From the NCBI GenBank assembly GCA_022842935.1, contig JALHOP010000017.1, positions 62,001 through 126,000 on the forward strand: DNA of 64,000 nucleotides, given 5' to 3'. Below, piece by piece: positions 37,215 to 45,990 of this stretch; positions within the stretch are counted from its first letter, which is position 1; each line of letters opens with the position of its first letter. The notes beneath the pieces are model-generated. The model searched no databases and was not told the DNA's origin. It saw nothing but the letters and a program-made list of their open reading frames with translations. A program made the position numbers and the translations under genes. The stretch comes from Myxococcota bacterium (GTDB taxonomy: Bacteria; Myxococcota; XYA12-FULL-58-9; JALHOP01).

Positions 37215-38207
37215 CTAGCCCCGACGCTCCGCCAGCTTCGCCGCCAGCATGTCCGGTGCAACGACGGAAGCGCTCTTGCCGTACCCACAGATCCAATGCA
37301 GCAGCTCTTCGGTGACCCCCACGCGCAGCGACACCTCGATGGCTCCATCATCCACGTCGCGCACGCGCATCGACGGATGCCACAAGCGGCTGCGCACATA
37401 GGGCGCGACCTTCGCGTCGAACCGCACCACCACCTCGCACGGATCCTCACCAACGATGATGCCGAACGCGCCTGAGAAGAACTGACTCGGGTCATAGTCG
37501 GCCGGGACGATGAAGGTCTCCTGGCCGAGGTCCGTCGTCGCGATGCGCTCGAGCGCGAAGGTCCGCACCGCATTGGCGTACTGCGAGCGACCGACCACGA
37601 AGAGCGCGTGGTTGTGCAACACGAGCGTGTACGGGTCGAGGGTGTCCACATAGGATTTCTTGCCTGGGCGCTTGTATGTCATCGCGATCCGCCGCTCGCT
37701 GACGATGCCCTCCACGACGTCGTCGAGCACACCGTCAGCGCTCGCGTAGCTACGTGGACTGCCGACAGTGCAGTGAAACTTCTTGGGCAGCGCCGCGCGG
37801 ACGTTGTCGCGGCGAGAAGCAAGGCGCAGCGAGAGCTTGTCGTAGAGCGAATCGATCGAGCGCTTGAGATCGGTGCCCTCGGTGAACGCGAAGACGTTGC
37901 GCCCCATGTACAGCGCGATCATCTCGCCCATGGTGATGCGGAACATCTCGACCTTGCGCGTCGATGCCGGGCGGAAGCGCTTCTCGTTCTCCGGGGTGCG
38001 CCCGTCTTCTTCGACTGCGACGATGTCTTGCAGCACGTTGAGGTCGCGCTGGATGGTGCGGCGATCGACGCTGAAGAGCTCCATGAGCTGCGGGATGGTC
38101 ACGTACTGCCGATGATGCAGCAGCTCGTACATGCGCAGCAGCCGTGAAGCTTGGGAGTACTCTGCCTTGGGGCGACCGACCTTCTTGGGAGCGAGTCTGG
38201 TAGTCAC
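37215..38207 (-). CDS. WYL-domain transcriptional regulator
   Basis: The product of about 330 residues has an N-terminal helix-turn-helix (YVTIPQLMELFSVDRRTIQRDLNVL), a linker rich in basic residues, a WYL domain (RIAMTYKRPGKKSYVDTLDPYTLVLHNHALFVVGRSQ), and a C-terminal WCX-type region ending near EELLHWICGYG. WYL regulators often sense nucleic acid or nucleotide ligands and control defence genes (BrxR and CapW are examples). GTG 38207 is preferred to the longer GTG 38288 because the shared 16-bp site then lies 44 bp upstream, as at two other genes. It is divergent from the FHA gene. Confidence 0.88.
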   Translation of the reverse strand: MTTRLAPKKVGRPKAEYSQASRLLRMYELLHHRQYVTIPQLMELFSVDRRTIQRDLNVLQDIVAVEEDGRTPENEKRFRPASTRKVEMFRITMGEMIALYMGRNVFAFTEGTDLKRSIDSLYDKLSLRLASRRDNVRAALPKKFHCTVGSPRSYASADGVLDDVVEGIVSERRIAMTYKRPGKKSYVDTLDPYTLVLHNHALFVVGRSQYANAVRTFALERIATTDLGQETFIVPADYDPSQFFSGAFGIIVGEDPCEVVVRFDAKVAPYVRSRLWHPSMRVRDVDDGAIEVSLRVGVTEELLHWICGYGKSASVVAPDMLAAKLAERRG

Positions 38208-38250
38208 GTGCTCGATTGTAGCGGACAACGGAGTGAGCGGGTGACGTAAT

Positions 38251-38266
38251 CGGACATATCCTGTCC
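38251..38266. promoter_or_regulatory. Copy 3 of the shared site, a perfect 5-5-5 inverted repeat between WYL and FHA genes
   Basis: GGACA-TATCC-TGTCC at 38252-38266, preceded by C, is the most symmetric of the three copies. It lies between divergent genes: 44 bp before the WYL start and 33 bp before the FHA start. An autoregulatory operator of the WYL protein is the simplest reading. Confidence 0.55.
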
Positions 38267-38299
38267 ACCGACCACCGTAGGACACCACGAGGTGCTCCT

Positions 38300-39235
38300 A
38301 TGGATTCACGGCGCTTTGTCTCCAGCTTCGACGCAACCCACTACAAACACCCGGTGATCCGCGATGAGGCGCACGCCCGTAGCGCCGTGTTCGCGCACTT
38401 CCAAGCCATGCGAGCGATGCTCGCGCAGTCCGAGGCGGAGGGCGTGCTCATCGCCGTGATTGGGCCGGCGGGTGACCTCGAAGCCTTGCGTCTCCTCACG
38501 TCTCGAGAATCGGGCGGCGCGATGTGGTGCATTGGCCGCCACGCTATTGCGGACATCCGCCTCCAGGCGAGCGAGGACGCACCGCTGCGCGCGCTCGCAG
38601 TTCACGTCGTCAGCACTGAGATGCCGCACGTGCGCATCATCGATCTGCAGACACCGAGTGGGTTCTTCGTGCGTGGCCAGGGACCGTGCCGGGACATCAC
38701 GCTCATCGGTCCGGCGCTGCTCGAGCTCGCGGGATACCTTCTCATTGTCGCTCCCACAGCAGGCGGGAAGGCACTGCGGGCCAATAGCGCGTCGGCGTTC
38801 TGGGACGTTCTTGCGCACCCGCTCGTCCGCGATGTCGTCGCCATGGGCGGGCCCATCGCAGAGGAAGACGAAGAGCCAGTGACCTCGATGCGGTCGTTCC
38901 CCCACATCGGGAGGGACACCACCGCGCGCGCCGTCTTCGACATCGTCTTCGCCGACGCACACATCATGAGCGCCGTCTCGCCGGTAGAGCTGCGCCGCGG
39001 TGTGCTCTGCGGCCGTTATGCTCGTTGCGAGCTGGGCGGCCGAGCGCTTCACGCAATGCAAAGGGTTTCGCGCGTTCACTTGCTCGTGAGGCTGGCCGGC
39101 GAGCGTTTGTATGGCTTTGACCTCGGAAGTTCCTGCGGAACGACGCTCAACGGGGTCACACGGCGCTATTTCGAGATCGCGCCTGGTGACATCGTCGAGC
39201 TCGGCGGCGAAGTGCGGTTGCGGCTGATCACCTGA
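38300..39235 (+). CDS. FHA-domain protein
   Basis: The 311-residue protein ends with a clear FHA domain at about residues 235-305: RGVLCGRYARCEL, then QRVSRVHLLVRLAGERLYGFDLGSSCGTTLNG and GDIVELGG. FHA domains bind phosphothreonine. An earlier segment (CIGRHAIADIRLQ...VSTEMPHVRIIDLQTPSGFFV) looks like a second, degenerate FHA. A GAGG site precedes the ATG. No kinase gene is adjacent, so the phosphorylated partner is unknown. It is divergent from the WYL regulator. Confidence 0.85.
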   Translation: MDSRRFVSSFDATHYKHPVIRDEAHARSAVFAHFQAMRAMLAQSEAEGVLIAVIGPAGDLEALRLLTSRESGGAMWCIGRHAIADIRLQASEDAPLRALAVHVVSTEMPHVRIIDLQTPSGFFVRGQGPCRDITLIGPALLELAGYLLIVAPTAGGKALRANSASAFWDVLAHPLVRDVVAMGGPIAEEDEEPVTSMRSFPHIGRDTTARAVFDIVFADAHIMSAVSPVELRRGVLCGRYARCELGGRALHAMQRVSRVHLLVRLAGERLYGFDLGSSCGTTLNGVTRRYFEIAPGDIVELGGEVRLRLIT

Positions 39236-40118
39236 CGAGCGCGTAAGCTGTCCGACGATTCGCGTAAACTGCAGTTCAATACGGCGCCCCTGCAAGACCG
39301 GGCTAGGAGCTCGTCAGCGACCACTGTTACCCGCGGCTCACACCCCGCATGCCAGCTGGAAACTCGAGCTCACGGTCGACGACGCGCCTCGTGGATCCCT
39401 GCGTCTTCGCGCGCGGCACGACGATTGCTCTCACCATCGCGAAAGGCTGGGACACTATCGCGCTCAGTCGCAAGCAATTCTCGGAGAGACCATGTCAAAC
39501 GCAGTATCGAGTGGCCGCACTATTCCGCAACAGCAGGTGGGTGGATCCCACATCAACGAGCCGCAACACGGGAGCAACCAAGGAACGCCGTGCGCCTCAG
39601 CAGGTCCAGTGACTGGCCACGGCAGCGTAGGCGGTAACGGTGTCGACCGGGGCGCCGGCCCCCTGCCGAGGGCGCCACGGCCAGTTCCGAATGGCGGCAG
39701 CGCCGCGTTGTGCGAAGCAATCCGCCCGACTGACCGCCAGTAGCACGAGAGGCGCGGGGCGACCTCCTGAGCCGCCGGCTTTGTCCCACGACAGAAGCCG
39801 GTGGCCGGCAGGTTACGCAGCCGATTGTAGCGTGAACAACGTCGCCACTTGGCGCGTGCGGCACGTACGAGAACACCGAATCCAGTAATTCGTACTCTCG
39901 AGCACGCGTGCGCCCGTCGCAGGTTGAGCGACGAGATCGTTGACGAATCGTTTGGCGCTCCCCCGACGAGCCGCGCCGTGTGACGTAAAATTGGTTGACC
40001 AACCGCTCTCATAGGCGCATCCGTAGGTGCGCTCTGTGGACCTTCTTCGTCGCGTCTGAGGCCCATCCGCTTTTACGCCCATCGCATGCGCGCCCATGTG
40101 CCGGGCACCTGAGGCCTC
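39236..40118. other. Region of about 880 bp with no confident gene
   Basis: Readings in all frames are short or of unlikely composition. The only candidate with a reasonable ribosome-binding site is the 83-codon frame at 39492. Base composition swings from G+C-rich to A+T-richer pieces (around 39820-39990). It separates the accessory block from the CheB-CheR hybrid gene, so it may be the scar of rearrangement. Confidence 0.5.
39492..39743 (+). CDS. Possible small Gly/Pro/Ser-rich protein
   Basis: An 83-codon frame starts MSNAVSSGRTIPQQQVGG after GGAGAG and is rich in Gly, Pro, Gln and Asn with no membrane or signal segment. Composition suggests a disordered peptide. There is no family evidence, and chance is a serious alternative. 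Confidence 0.25.
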   Translation: MSNAVSSGRTIPQQQVGGSHINEPQHGSNQGTPCASAGPVTGHGSVGGNGVDRGAGPLPRAPRPVPNGGSAALCEAIRPTDRQ

Positions 40119-43100
40119 ATGCGAAGAAGCAAACGTGATGTACGTCCCTCGTTTCCCATCGTGGGTGTCGGTGCCTCGGCTGGCGGACTCGACGCGCTCA
40201 CGCAGCTCTTTAGCGCGCTGCCAGATGATCTGGGGATGGCGTTCGTGGTGGTGCAGCACCTCGACCCCGCGCACCCGAGCTTACTCGCCGAAGCTCTGGC
40301 CAAGGTGACCGCGATGGCGGTCACACAGGCCAAAGACGGTGACGTCGTGGCGTCCAACTGTGTCTACGTCGGGCCTCCAAACACTCAGCTCACCATCGCC
40401 GCAGGTGTCTTGCACCTGGCCCCACGGACGAACCAGCGGCGAAAAAACACCTTGCCGATCGACGCCTTTTTGCGGTCCCTCGCCGAAACGCATGGCAGTC
40501 ACTCCATCGGCGTCATCTTGTCGGGAAACGCTTCGGACGGTACCGACGGATTGCGAGCAATCAAGGGCAGCGATGGCATCACATTCGCTCAGGACCCTCA
40601 ATCGGCGAAATTCGACGGAATGCCACGCAGCGCGGTGGACGCGGGTGTCGTCGACTACGTCTTGCCCATCGCCGAGCTGGCCACCGAGCTCGCGCGACTC
40701 AGCCATCATCCCTACATCGCGAACGAAGGTTCGGCGTTTGACCCCGAGACGCGGGAATCGGTGATCGCGCTCTTGCGCACGACCGTGGGCGTCGACTTCA
40801 GCAACTACAAGGTCGCGACGTTCGATCGGCGCCTGGCGAGGCGCATGGCGCTACGGAACACCGACACCTTGTCGGCTTACCTTGCGCTGCTGACGGCAGA
40901 GCCGCGCGAAGCCACCCAGCTCTACGAAGATATCCTCGTGCATGTGACGTCGTTTTTTCGGGACGCAGAAGCCTACGACTGTCTACGCACGCGCGTCTTT
41001 CCGGAGATCATCAAGTCACGAGGCGAGGGCCAGCCCATTCGCGTCTGGGTCGCAGGCTGCTCTTCCGGCGAAGAAGTCTACTCGATGGCAATCTTGCTGC
41101 TCGAGGTCCTTGGTAGCGAGGCGCGCGAATGCCCCATCCAGATCTTCGGCTCCGACATCAGCGAGGCGATTATCCAGAAGGCGCGCCAGGGCATCTTTCC
41201 AGAGAGCGCCTTGGAAGACGTCGACGACGAGCGCCGCCGGCGTCACTTCACGAAAGTCGAGACCGGTTATCGCATCAACAAGAATGTTCGGGATCTATGC
41301 GTCTTCGTACGCCATGACCTGACGTCCGACCCGCCGTTCTCGAAGCTCGATCTCGTCACCTGTCGCAATGTGCTCATCTACTTCGACCAGGCCCTGCAGA
41401 AGCGCGTCTTGCCGATTCTCCACTATGCGCTCAACCCCAAGGGTTTCCTTCTGCTTGGGCGGACCGAGAGCATCTCGGGATTCGCGTCGCTATTCACTCC
41501 GATCGACAAGGCCAACAAGGTGTTTTCGCGGACTGCGACCCCAAGCGTGTTGCGCTTTGCTCCGCGCCCAGAAGCACCGCCAATGGCGTCGCCCGCGTCG
41601 CGTATTCCGCGCGGCGAGCTCGCGCAACGCTTCGGAAGCCTAACAAGTCAGCTCGACCGACTACTCCTTGGTCGCTACTCGCCGCCTGGCGTGGTCATCA
41701 ACGAGCGCATGGATATCTTGCAGTTTCGTGGTGAGACCGGCGCTTACTTGCAGCCTGCGCCCGGCAAACCCCAGAACAACCTCATGAAGATGGCGCGCCC
41801 CGGCCTCGCAGTGGCGTTGCGCGCCGCGGTTACCAAGGCCCGGGCCGAGTCCATCTCGGTGCGCACGGCTGACGTGGAGATCGAGCCGGGTGGCGACCTG
41901 TGTGATGTCGTCGTCGTGTCGGTACCGGGCTCGGCAGACGACGTCGAGCCGTTGTTGCTCGTGCTCTTCGAGCAGTCCACCGTCTCACGCGGGGTAAAAC
42001 CAGCGGGCGCGGCAGGCGAAGATGTCGTGGCACTCCTGCCGGCGGACCCGACGCAGCGCTCACGCAAGCTCGAGATCGAGCTCGCTGCGACACGCGACTA
42101 CCTGCAGTCCCTCGTCGACGCTCAAGATCAAGCCAACGAGGAGCTCAATGTCGCAAACGAAGAGCTCCTCTCTGGCAACGAAGAGTTGCAGAGCCTCAAT
42201 GAAGAGCTCGAAACCGCTAAAGAGGAATTGCAGTCGACGAACGAAGAGCTGATCACGGTCAACGACGAGCTTCAGAGTCGCAATCAAGAAGCGGCGGAAG
42301 CCAACAGCGACTTGGTCAACTTGCTGTCGACCGTCGATGTGCCGATCCTCATCCTCGACATGAAGCGCCGCATTCGCCGCTTCACACCCAAAGCGCGCAG
42401 CATCTTCAACATCGTATCCGCCGACGTCGGGCGACCCATTGAAGACCTCAACTTGCATCTGAACGTCATCGGGCTCGACACGCGCATCGCGGAGGTGATC
42501 GCGAGCAACACCATGCACGAGTCCGAGGTGCAGGACCGCAGCGGCCGTTGGCATCGTATGCAGATCCGTCCGTACAAGACCGTCGATGACAAAATCGACG
42601 GTGCTACCCTATCGCTCGTCGACATCGATACCTTGAAGCAACTGCTGATGGACGCGCAACGCGCAACGCTCGAGGCCGAGAAGGCCAATCGCGCCAAGGA
42701 CGAGTTCCTGGCCACCCTGTCGCACGAGATCCGTACGCCACTCTTCTCGATGCTGATGCATGCTCAGCACTTGAGTCACGGCGACATGTTGGCGACCAGC
42801 GTGAAGCAAGCGGGCGAGGCGATCGAGCGTGGCATCATGACACAGGTCAAGCTCATCGATGACATGCTCGATGTGTCGCGAATCGTCACCGGAAAGTTCC
42901 GTATGGAGCTCAAGACGGTTGACCTTCAGGCCGTCATACGCGGAGCGCTCGAGAGCGTCGCGGCACCGGCGCGAAACAAAGAAGTGACCATCGAGTTCAA
43001 GTACGAGGGCGAGGTTGCTCGAGTGCGTGGCGACCAAGTGCGGCTCCAGCAAGTCGTTACTAATTTGCTCGCCAACGCCATCAAGTTCAGCCCCGCCAAG

Positions 43101-43874
43101 AGCAAGGTGTTGGGCCTGGTCGACTCGCTACCTGGATTCGCTCGGATCCGCATCCAGGACTCGGGCTGCGGGATCGAACCTGATTTCTTGCCGCACGTCT
43201 TCAGCCGATTCTCACAGGAAGACGGAACCACGGTACGCCGCCATGGCGGACTCGGCTTGGGGCTTGCCATCGTTCGGCATCTCGTCGAGGCGCACGGTGG
43301 AGTCGTGCGGGCCGAGAGCCTGGGGCGCAACAAGGGCGCCACCTTTTCAGTGTTGTTGCCGATCGAGACCGAGCCTGGCCTAGGCGACTCGTCCATCGAC
43401 AGCAACGGCTCATCGCAGGTTTCTAGCAAAGGTGCGGCCGGGAATCGGTCGCTCGAGGGCATCCGCATCGTCCTCGTCGACGACGATCAAGAGACGAGCG
43501 AGGTCGTGGCCGCCATGCTGACCGCGATGGGCGCGTTAGTGCGGGTCGCGGCGTCGGCAAGCCAAGGGGTCATCGCCGTGGAGAGTTTTCGGCCTGACGT
43601 TTTGCTCTCCGACATCGCCATGCAGGGTGAAGACGGCTACTCGCTCATGCGCCGCGTCAAGGGGCTCGGGGCGGCGCGCGGTGGCGGTGACCTCCCTGCT
43701 ATCGCTCTAACCGCTTTCGCGGGCGAAGAAGCGCGCCAGAAGTCCCTCGCCGCTGGCTTCCGTCTCCACATCGCGAAGCCCGTCGACATCGAGCGCTTGC
43801 AGGAGTCCGTAGCCAGTCTGTGCGCGCGCGACGAGAGTCGCCGCCACAACCCCAAGAAGCACTCAGAGCTTTGA
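40119..43874 (+). CDS. CheB-CheR-PAS hybrid histidine kinase with C-terminal receiver
   Basis: The 1251-residue protein fuses five modules. Residues 12-195 are a CheB methylesterase (GVGASAGG with Ser20, QHLDP with His47, LSGNASDGTDG). Residues 205-480 are a CheR methyltransferase (RVWVAGCSSGEEVYSMAI, LVTCRNVLIYFD). A long Glu/Asn/Leu coiled coil follows (about 650-735), then a PAS domain. A kinase core has LATLSHEIRTPLFSML with the phosphorylated His and a HATPase (NLLANAIKFSP, GGLGLGLAIVRHL). The last 120 residues are a receiver (IVLVDDDQETSE, LLSDIAMQGEDGY). It joins chemotaxis-type methylation chemistry to phosphotransfer. No receptor or CheA gene is nearby, so inputs are unknown. Confidence 0.93.
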   Translation: MRRSKRDVRPSFPIVGVGASAGGLDALTQLFSALPDDLGMAFVVVQHLDPAHPSLLAEALAKVTAMAVTQAKDGDVVASNCVYVGPPNTQLTIAAGVLHLAPRTNQRRKNTLPIDAFLRSLAETHGSHSIGVILSGNASDGTDGLRAIKGSDGITFAQDPQSAKFDGMPRSAVDAGVVDYVLPIAELATELARLSHHPYIANEGSAFDPETRESVIALLRTTVGVDFSNYKVATFDRRLARRMALRNTDTLSAYLALLTAEPREATQLYEDILVHVTSFFRDAEAYDCLRTRVFPEIIKSRGEGQPIRVWVAGCSSGEEVYSMAILLLEVLGSEARECPIQIFGSDISEAIIQKARQGIFPESALEDVDDERRRRHFTKVETGYRINKNVRDLCVFVRHDLTSDPPFSKLDLVTCRNVLIYFDQALQKRVLPILHYALNPKGFLLLGRTESISGFASLFTPIDKANKVFSRTATPSVLRFAPRPEAPPMASPASRIPRGELAQRFGSLTSQLDRLLLGRYSPPGVVINERMDILQFRGETGAYLQPAPGKPQNNLMKMARPGLAVALRAAVTKARAESISVRTADVEIEPGGDLCDVVVVSVPGSADDVEPLLLVLFEQSTVSRGVKPAGAAGEDVVALLPADPTQRSRKLEIELAATRDYLQSLVDAQDQANEELNVANEELLSGNEELQSLNEELETAKEELQSTNEELITVNDELQSRNQEAAEANSDLVNLLSTVDVPILILDMKRRIRRFTPKARSIFNIVSADVGRPIEDLNLHLNVIGLDTRIAEVIASNTMHESEVQDRSGRWHRMQIRPYKTVDDKIDGATLSLVDIDTLKQLLMDAQRATLEAEKANRAKDEFLATLSHEIRTPLFSMLMHAQHLSHGDMLATSVKQAGEAIERGIMTQVKLIDDMLDVSRIVTGKFRMELKTVDLQAVIRGALESVAAPARNKEVTIEFKYEGEVARVRGDQVRLQQVVTNLLANAIKFSPAKSKVLGLVDSLPGFARIRIQDSGCGIEPDFLPHVFSRFSQEDGTTVRRHGGLGLGLAIVRHLVEAHGGVVRAESLGRNKGATFSVLLPIETEPGLGDSSIDSNGSSQVSSKGAAGNRSLEGIRIVLVDDDQETSEVVAAMLTAMGALVRVAASASQGVIAVESFRPDVLLSDIAMQGEDGYSLMRRVKGLGAARGGGDLPAIALTAFAGEEARQKSLAAGFRLHIAKPVDIERLQESVASLCARDESRRHNPKKHSEL

Positions 43875-43906
43875 TGAAGCACGAACGGTGAGGTACACCG
43901 AGGCCA

Positions 43907-45865
43907 GTGCCTGCACTCATACCGAGGCTCCCGCCAGTGCGCTTCACGTGGTCCCGTGCGTTTCTTGCCCCGCTGTTCTGTCTGTCCCTCGTGACCGCCT
44001 GTGGCGACGACCAGGACGACAACGACGTCGATGAGGACCCGGGAGAAAACCTCATCGTCAACTGCGCCCGTTCGCTCGACGGCACGCCCTGCGGCAGCTC
44101 AGCGCAGACGGATTGCGACGCGCCAGATACCTGCCTGGCCGGACAGTGTCAGCATAACTTCATGCCCCCGGGCACAGCCTGCGGCGATGCGTCGTCCGGT
44201 GCCTGCGACGTCGCCGACACCTGCAACGGCGCCGGCGATTGTCTGCCGAATCACTTCCCCGACGGCACGGCGTGCGGCGAGATCGTCAACACCACGTGCA
44301 ATCCACTCGATGTCTGCTCGGGCGGATTGTGCGAAACCCGATACGCGGCGGCCGGCACCCCCTGCGGCAGCGCGACGCAAACCGAGTGCGACGCGGCGGA
44401 CAGTTGCGACGGCTCCGGCACCTGCCTCATCAACCACGTGCTTGACGGCAGCGCCTGCGGAGACGCGACCGACACCCCGTGCAACCCAGCCGACACCTGC
44501 TTCGGGGGCGCGTGCCAGGAGCGGTTGACCCCGGTAGGCACGGCGTGCGGTGACCCGAGCGTGACGGAGTGTGATCTCGCCGACACGTGCAACGCCGTCG
44601 GAGACTGCCTCGTGAACCACGTCGCCGCGAACACCCCGTGCGGCGACGCGACGACGACGGAATGCGACTTGGCCGACACCTGCGATGGAGATGGCGTCTG
44701 CGCGTCCAACTACGTCGCTGCCGGAACACCGTGCGGCAGCGCGACCGACACCCAATGCAACGCGGCCGACACCTGCAACGTCGGTACCTGCGCGCCCAAC
44801 ACGGCGGACGACGGCTTCGCTTGTTATGACTGTTCCGCTGGCGCGGGTAGCTGCGATGTTTGCAACGCGGCGGTCTGCGATAGCCGCCCGCAACGCGTGT
44901 GCGAAGCGAGCGCTCTATCGACGACCGCAGCGAGCGGGAACAATCAGCGCGGTAACATGTTCACGATCATCGCAAAGGAGCACGTGGTCATCCGCAGCTT
45001 CGACGCGTATCCAATGTCCAATACGACCATCGAGATCTACACGCGCGCCGGGGGCTACGCGGGATTTGCCTCGGATTCGGCGGGGTGGACGCTGCTCGGT
45101 CGCGCGGCCGTGACAGCAACCGGCGGGATTATCCCAGTACCGGTCCCGGTCAACGTGGAGATCCGCGCAGGGGAGACGCAGGCCTTCTACATCACGAGCA
45201 ACACGCAAACGGTGTCCATCAACTACAGCAACGGCTCGAGCGAAGGCGCCGTCTACGCCGAGGACGCAAACCTCCAGTTCACCGAGGGCATCGGTCTCGA
45301 TTACCCGTTTACCGCCGGCACCGGAGGGGTGTTCACGCCGCGCGTCTTCAACGGAGCAATCCACTACGACACGGTTGCACCGCTCGACAGCACCGGCGCC
45401 GCCTACGACGGCGTCAACGCTCAGGGGGTGATGTTCGATCTCCAGGCAGTCGCGAAAACGGACATCGGCGGCGTCAGCGTAGAGCTTGAAGCAGGCACCC
45501 ACGACGTCAACGTGTATTTCCGTCGCGGCACCTTCGTCGGCCACGAATCGTCGCCCACCGGCTGGGAGCTCATCGGCTCCGTCAACGCGGCAAGCTCGGC
45601 GGGCGGCGGCGCTTTGACGCGCGTGAGCTTCGCCGACCGCATCGAGCTGGACGTGGGCGAAACCGTCGGACTTTACGTCGATACCCTGCAGGCCGCTCAG
45701 CTCCGTACGACTGCGGGTGGGACGGTGGGTGACATCGCAACGACCGCGAGTCTTGCGATAACGCGCGTGGGCAGAAGCGTGGGCGCGACCTTCGCCAGTA
45801 GCGGCGACTCACCCGCGGCGGTTCGTGCGGTGGTCGATACATCGCCTTGCGTGATCACGCCGTAG
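43907..45865 (+). CDS. Lipoprotein with Cys-rich disintegrin-like repeats and a beta-rich C-terminus
   Basis: The 652-residue product has a signal with lipobox SLVTAC, an Asp/Glu-rich spacer, then about eight repeats of 30-35 residues (about 50-320) with the pattern GTxCG...TxCDxADxC...G.C, each with six Cys. The remaining 330 residues have two similar beta-sandwich-like blocks (each with IRSFDAYPM- or VSVELEAG-type strands and a DSAGWTLLG or SPTGWELIG motif). Such repeat proteins are frequent on the surface of Myxococcota and probably act in adhesion or matrix. Strong repetition creates long false frames on the opposite strand. Confidence 0.85.
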   Translation: MPALIPRLPPVRFTWSRAFLAPLFCLSLVTACGDDQDDNDVDEDPGENLIVNCARSLDGTPCGSSAQTDCDAPDTCLAGQCQHNFMPPGTACGDASSGACDVADTCNGAGDCLPNHFPDGTACGEIVNTTCNPLDVCSGGLCETRYAAAGTPCGSATQTECDAADSCDGSGTCLINHVLDGSACGDATDTPCNPADTCFGGACQERLTPVGTACGDPSVTECDLADTCNAVGDCLVNHVAANTPCGDATTTECDLADTCDGDGVCASNYVAAGTPCGSATDTQCNAADTCNVGTCAPNTADDGFACYDCSAGAGSCDVCNAAVCDSRPQRVCEASALSTTAASGNNQRGNMFTIIAKEHVVIRSFDAYPMSNTTIEIYTRAGGYAGFASDSAGWTLLGRAAVTATGGIIPVPVPVNVEIRAGETQAFYITSNTQTVSINYSNGSSEGAVYAEDANLQFTEGIGLDYPFTAGTGGVFTPRVFNGAIHYDTVAPLDSTGAAYDGVNAQGVMFDLQAVAKTDIGGVSVELEAGTHDVNVYFRRGTFVGHESSPTGWELIGSVNAASSAGGGALTRVSFADRIELDVGETVGLYVDTLQAAQLRTTAGGTVGDIATTASLAITRVGRSVGATFASSGDSPAAVRAVVDTSPCVITP

Positions 45866-45990
45866 CGTTGGCACAGAGCCCATATGCGCGCGGTCCGAAT
45901 TGTTGTGCGCTTCGAGCGGTCGGTCTTGCTCGGCCGCCGCTTCAGCTCGACAGGGAGATTGGTTCGTGAGACGCAACATGGTCGTACCTC

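Noticed and set aside
44099-44893. Long antisense frame (264 codons) opposite the Cys-rich repeat gene
   Set aside because: It arises from the repeat periodicity and high G+C third positions of the real gene; the reading is Val/Ala/Arg-rich, with no family and no ribosome-binding site.
45866-45990. ZTP riboswitch before fhs
   Set aside because: fhs is a classical ZTP target, but the conserved CCGCC-TGGG and GGGTCGTG-like elements are not present in the leader.
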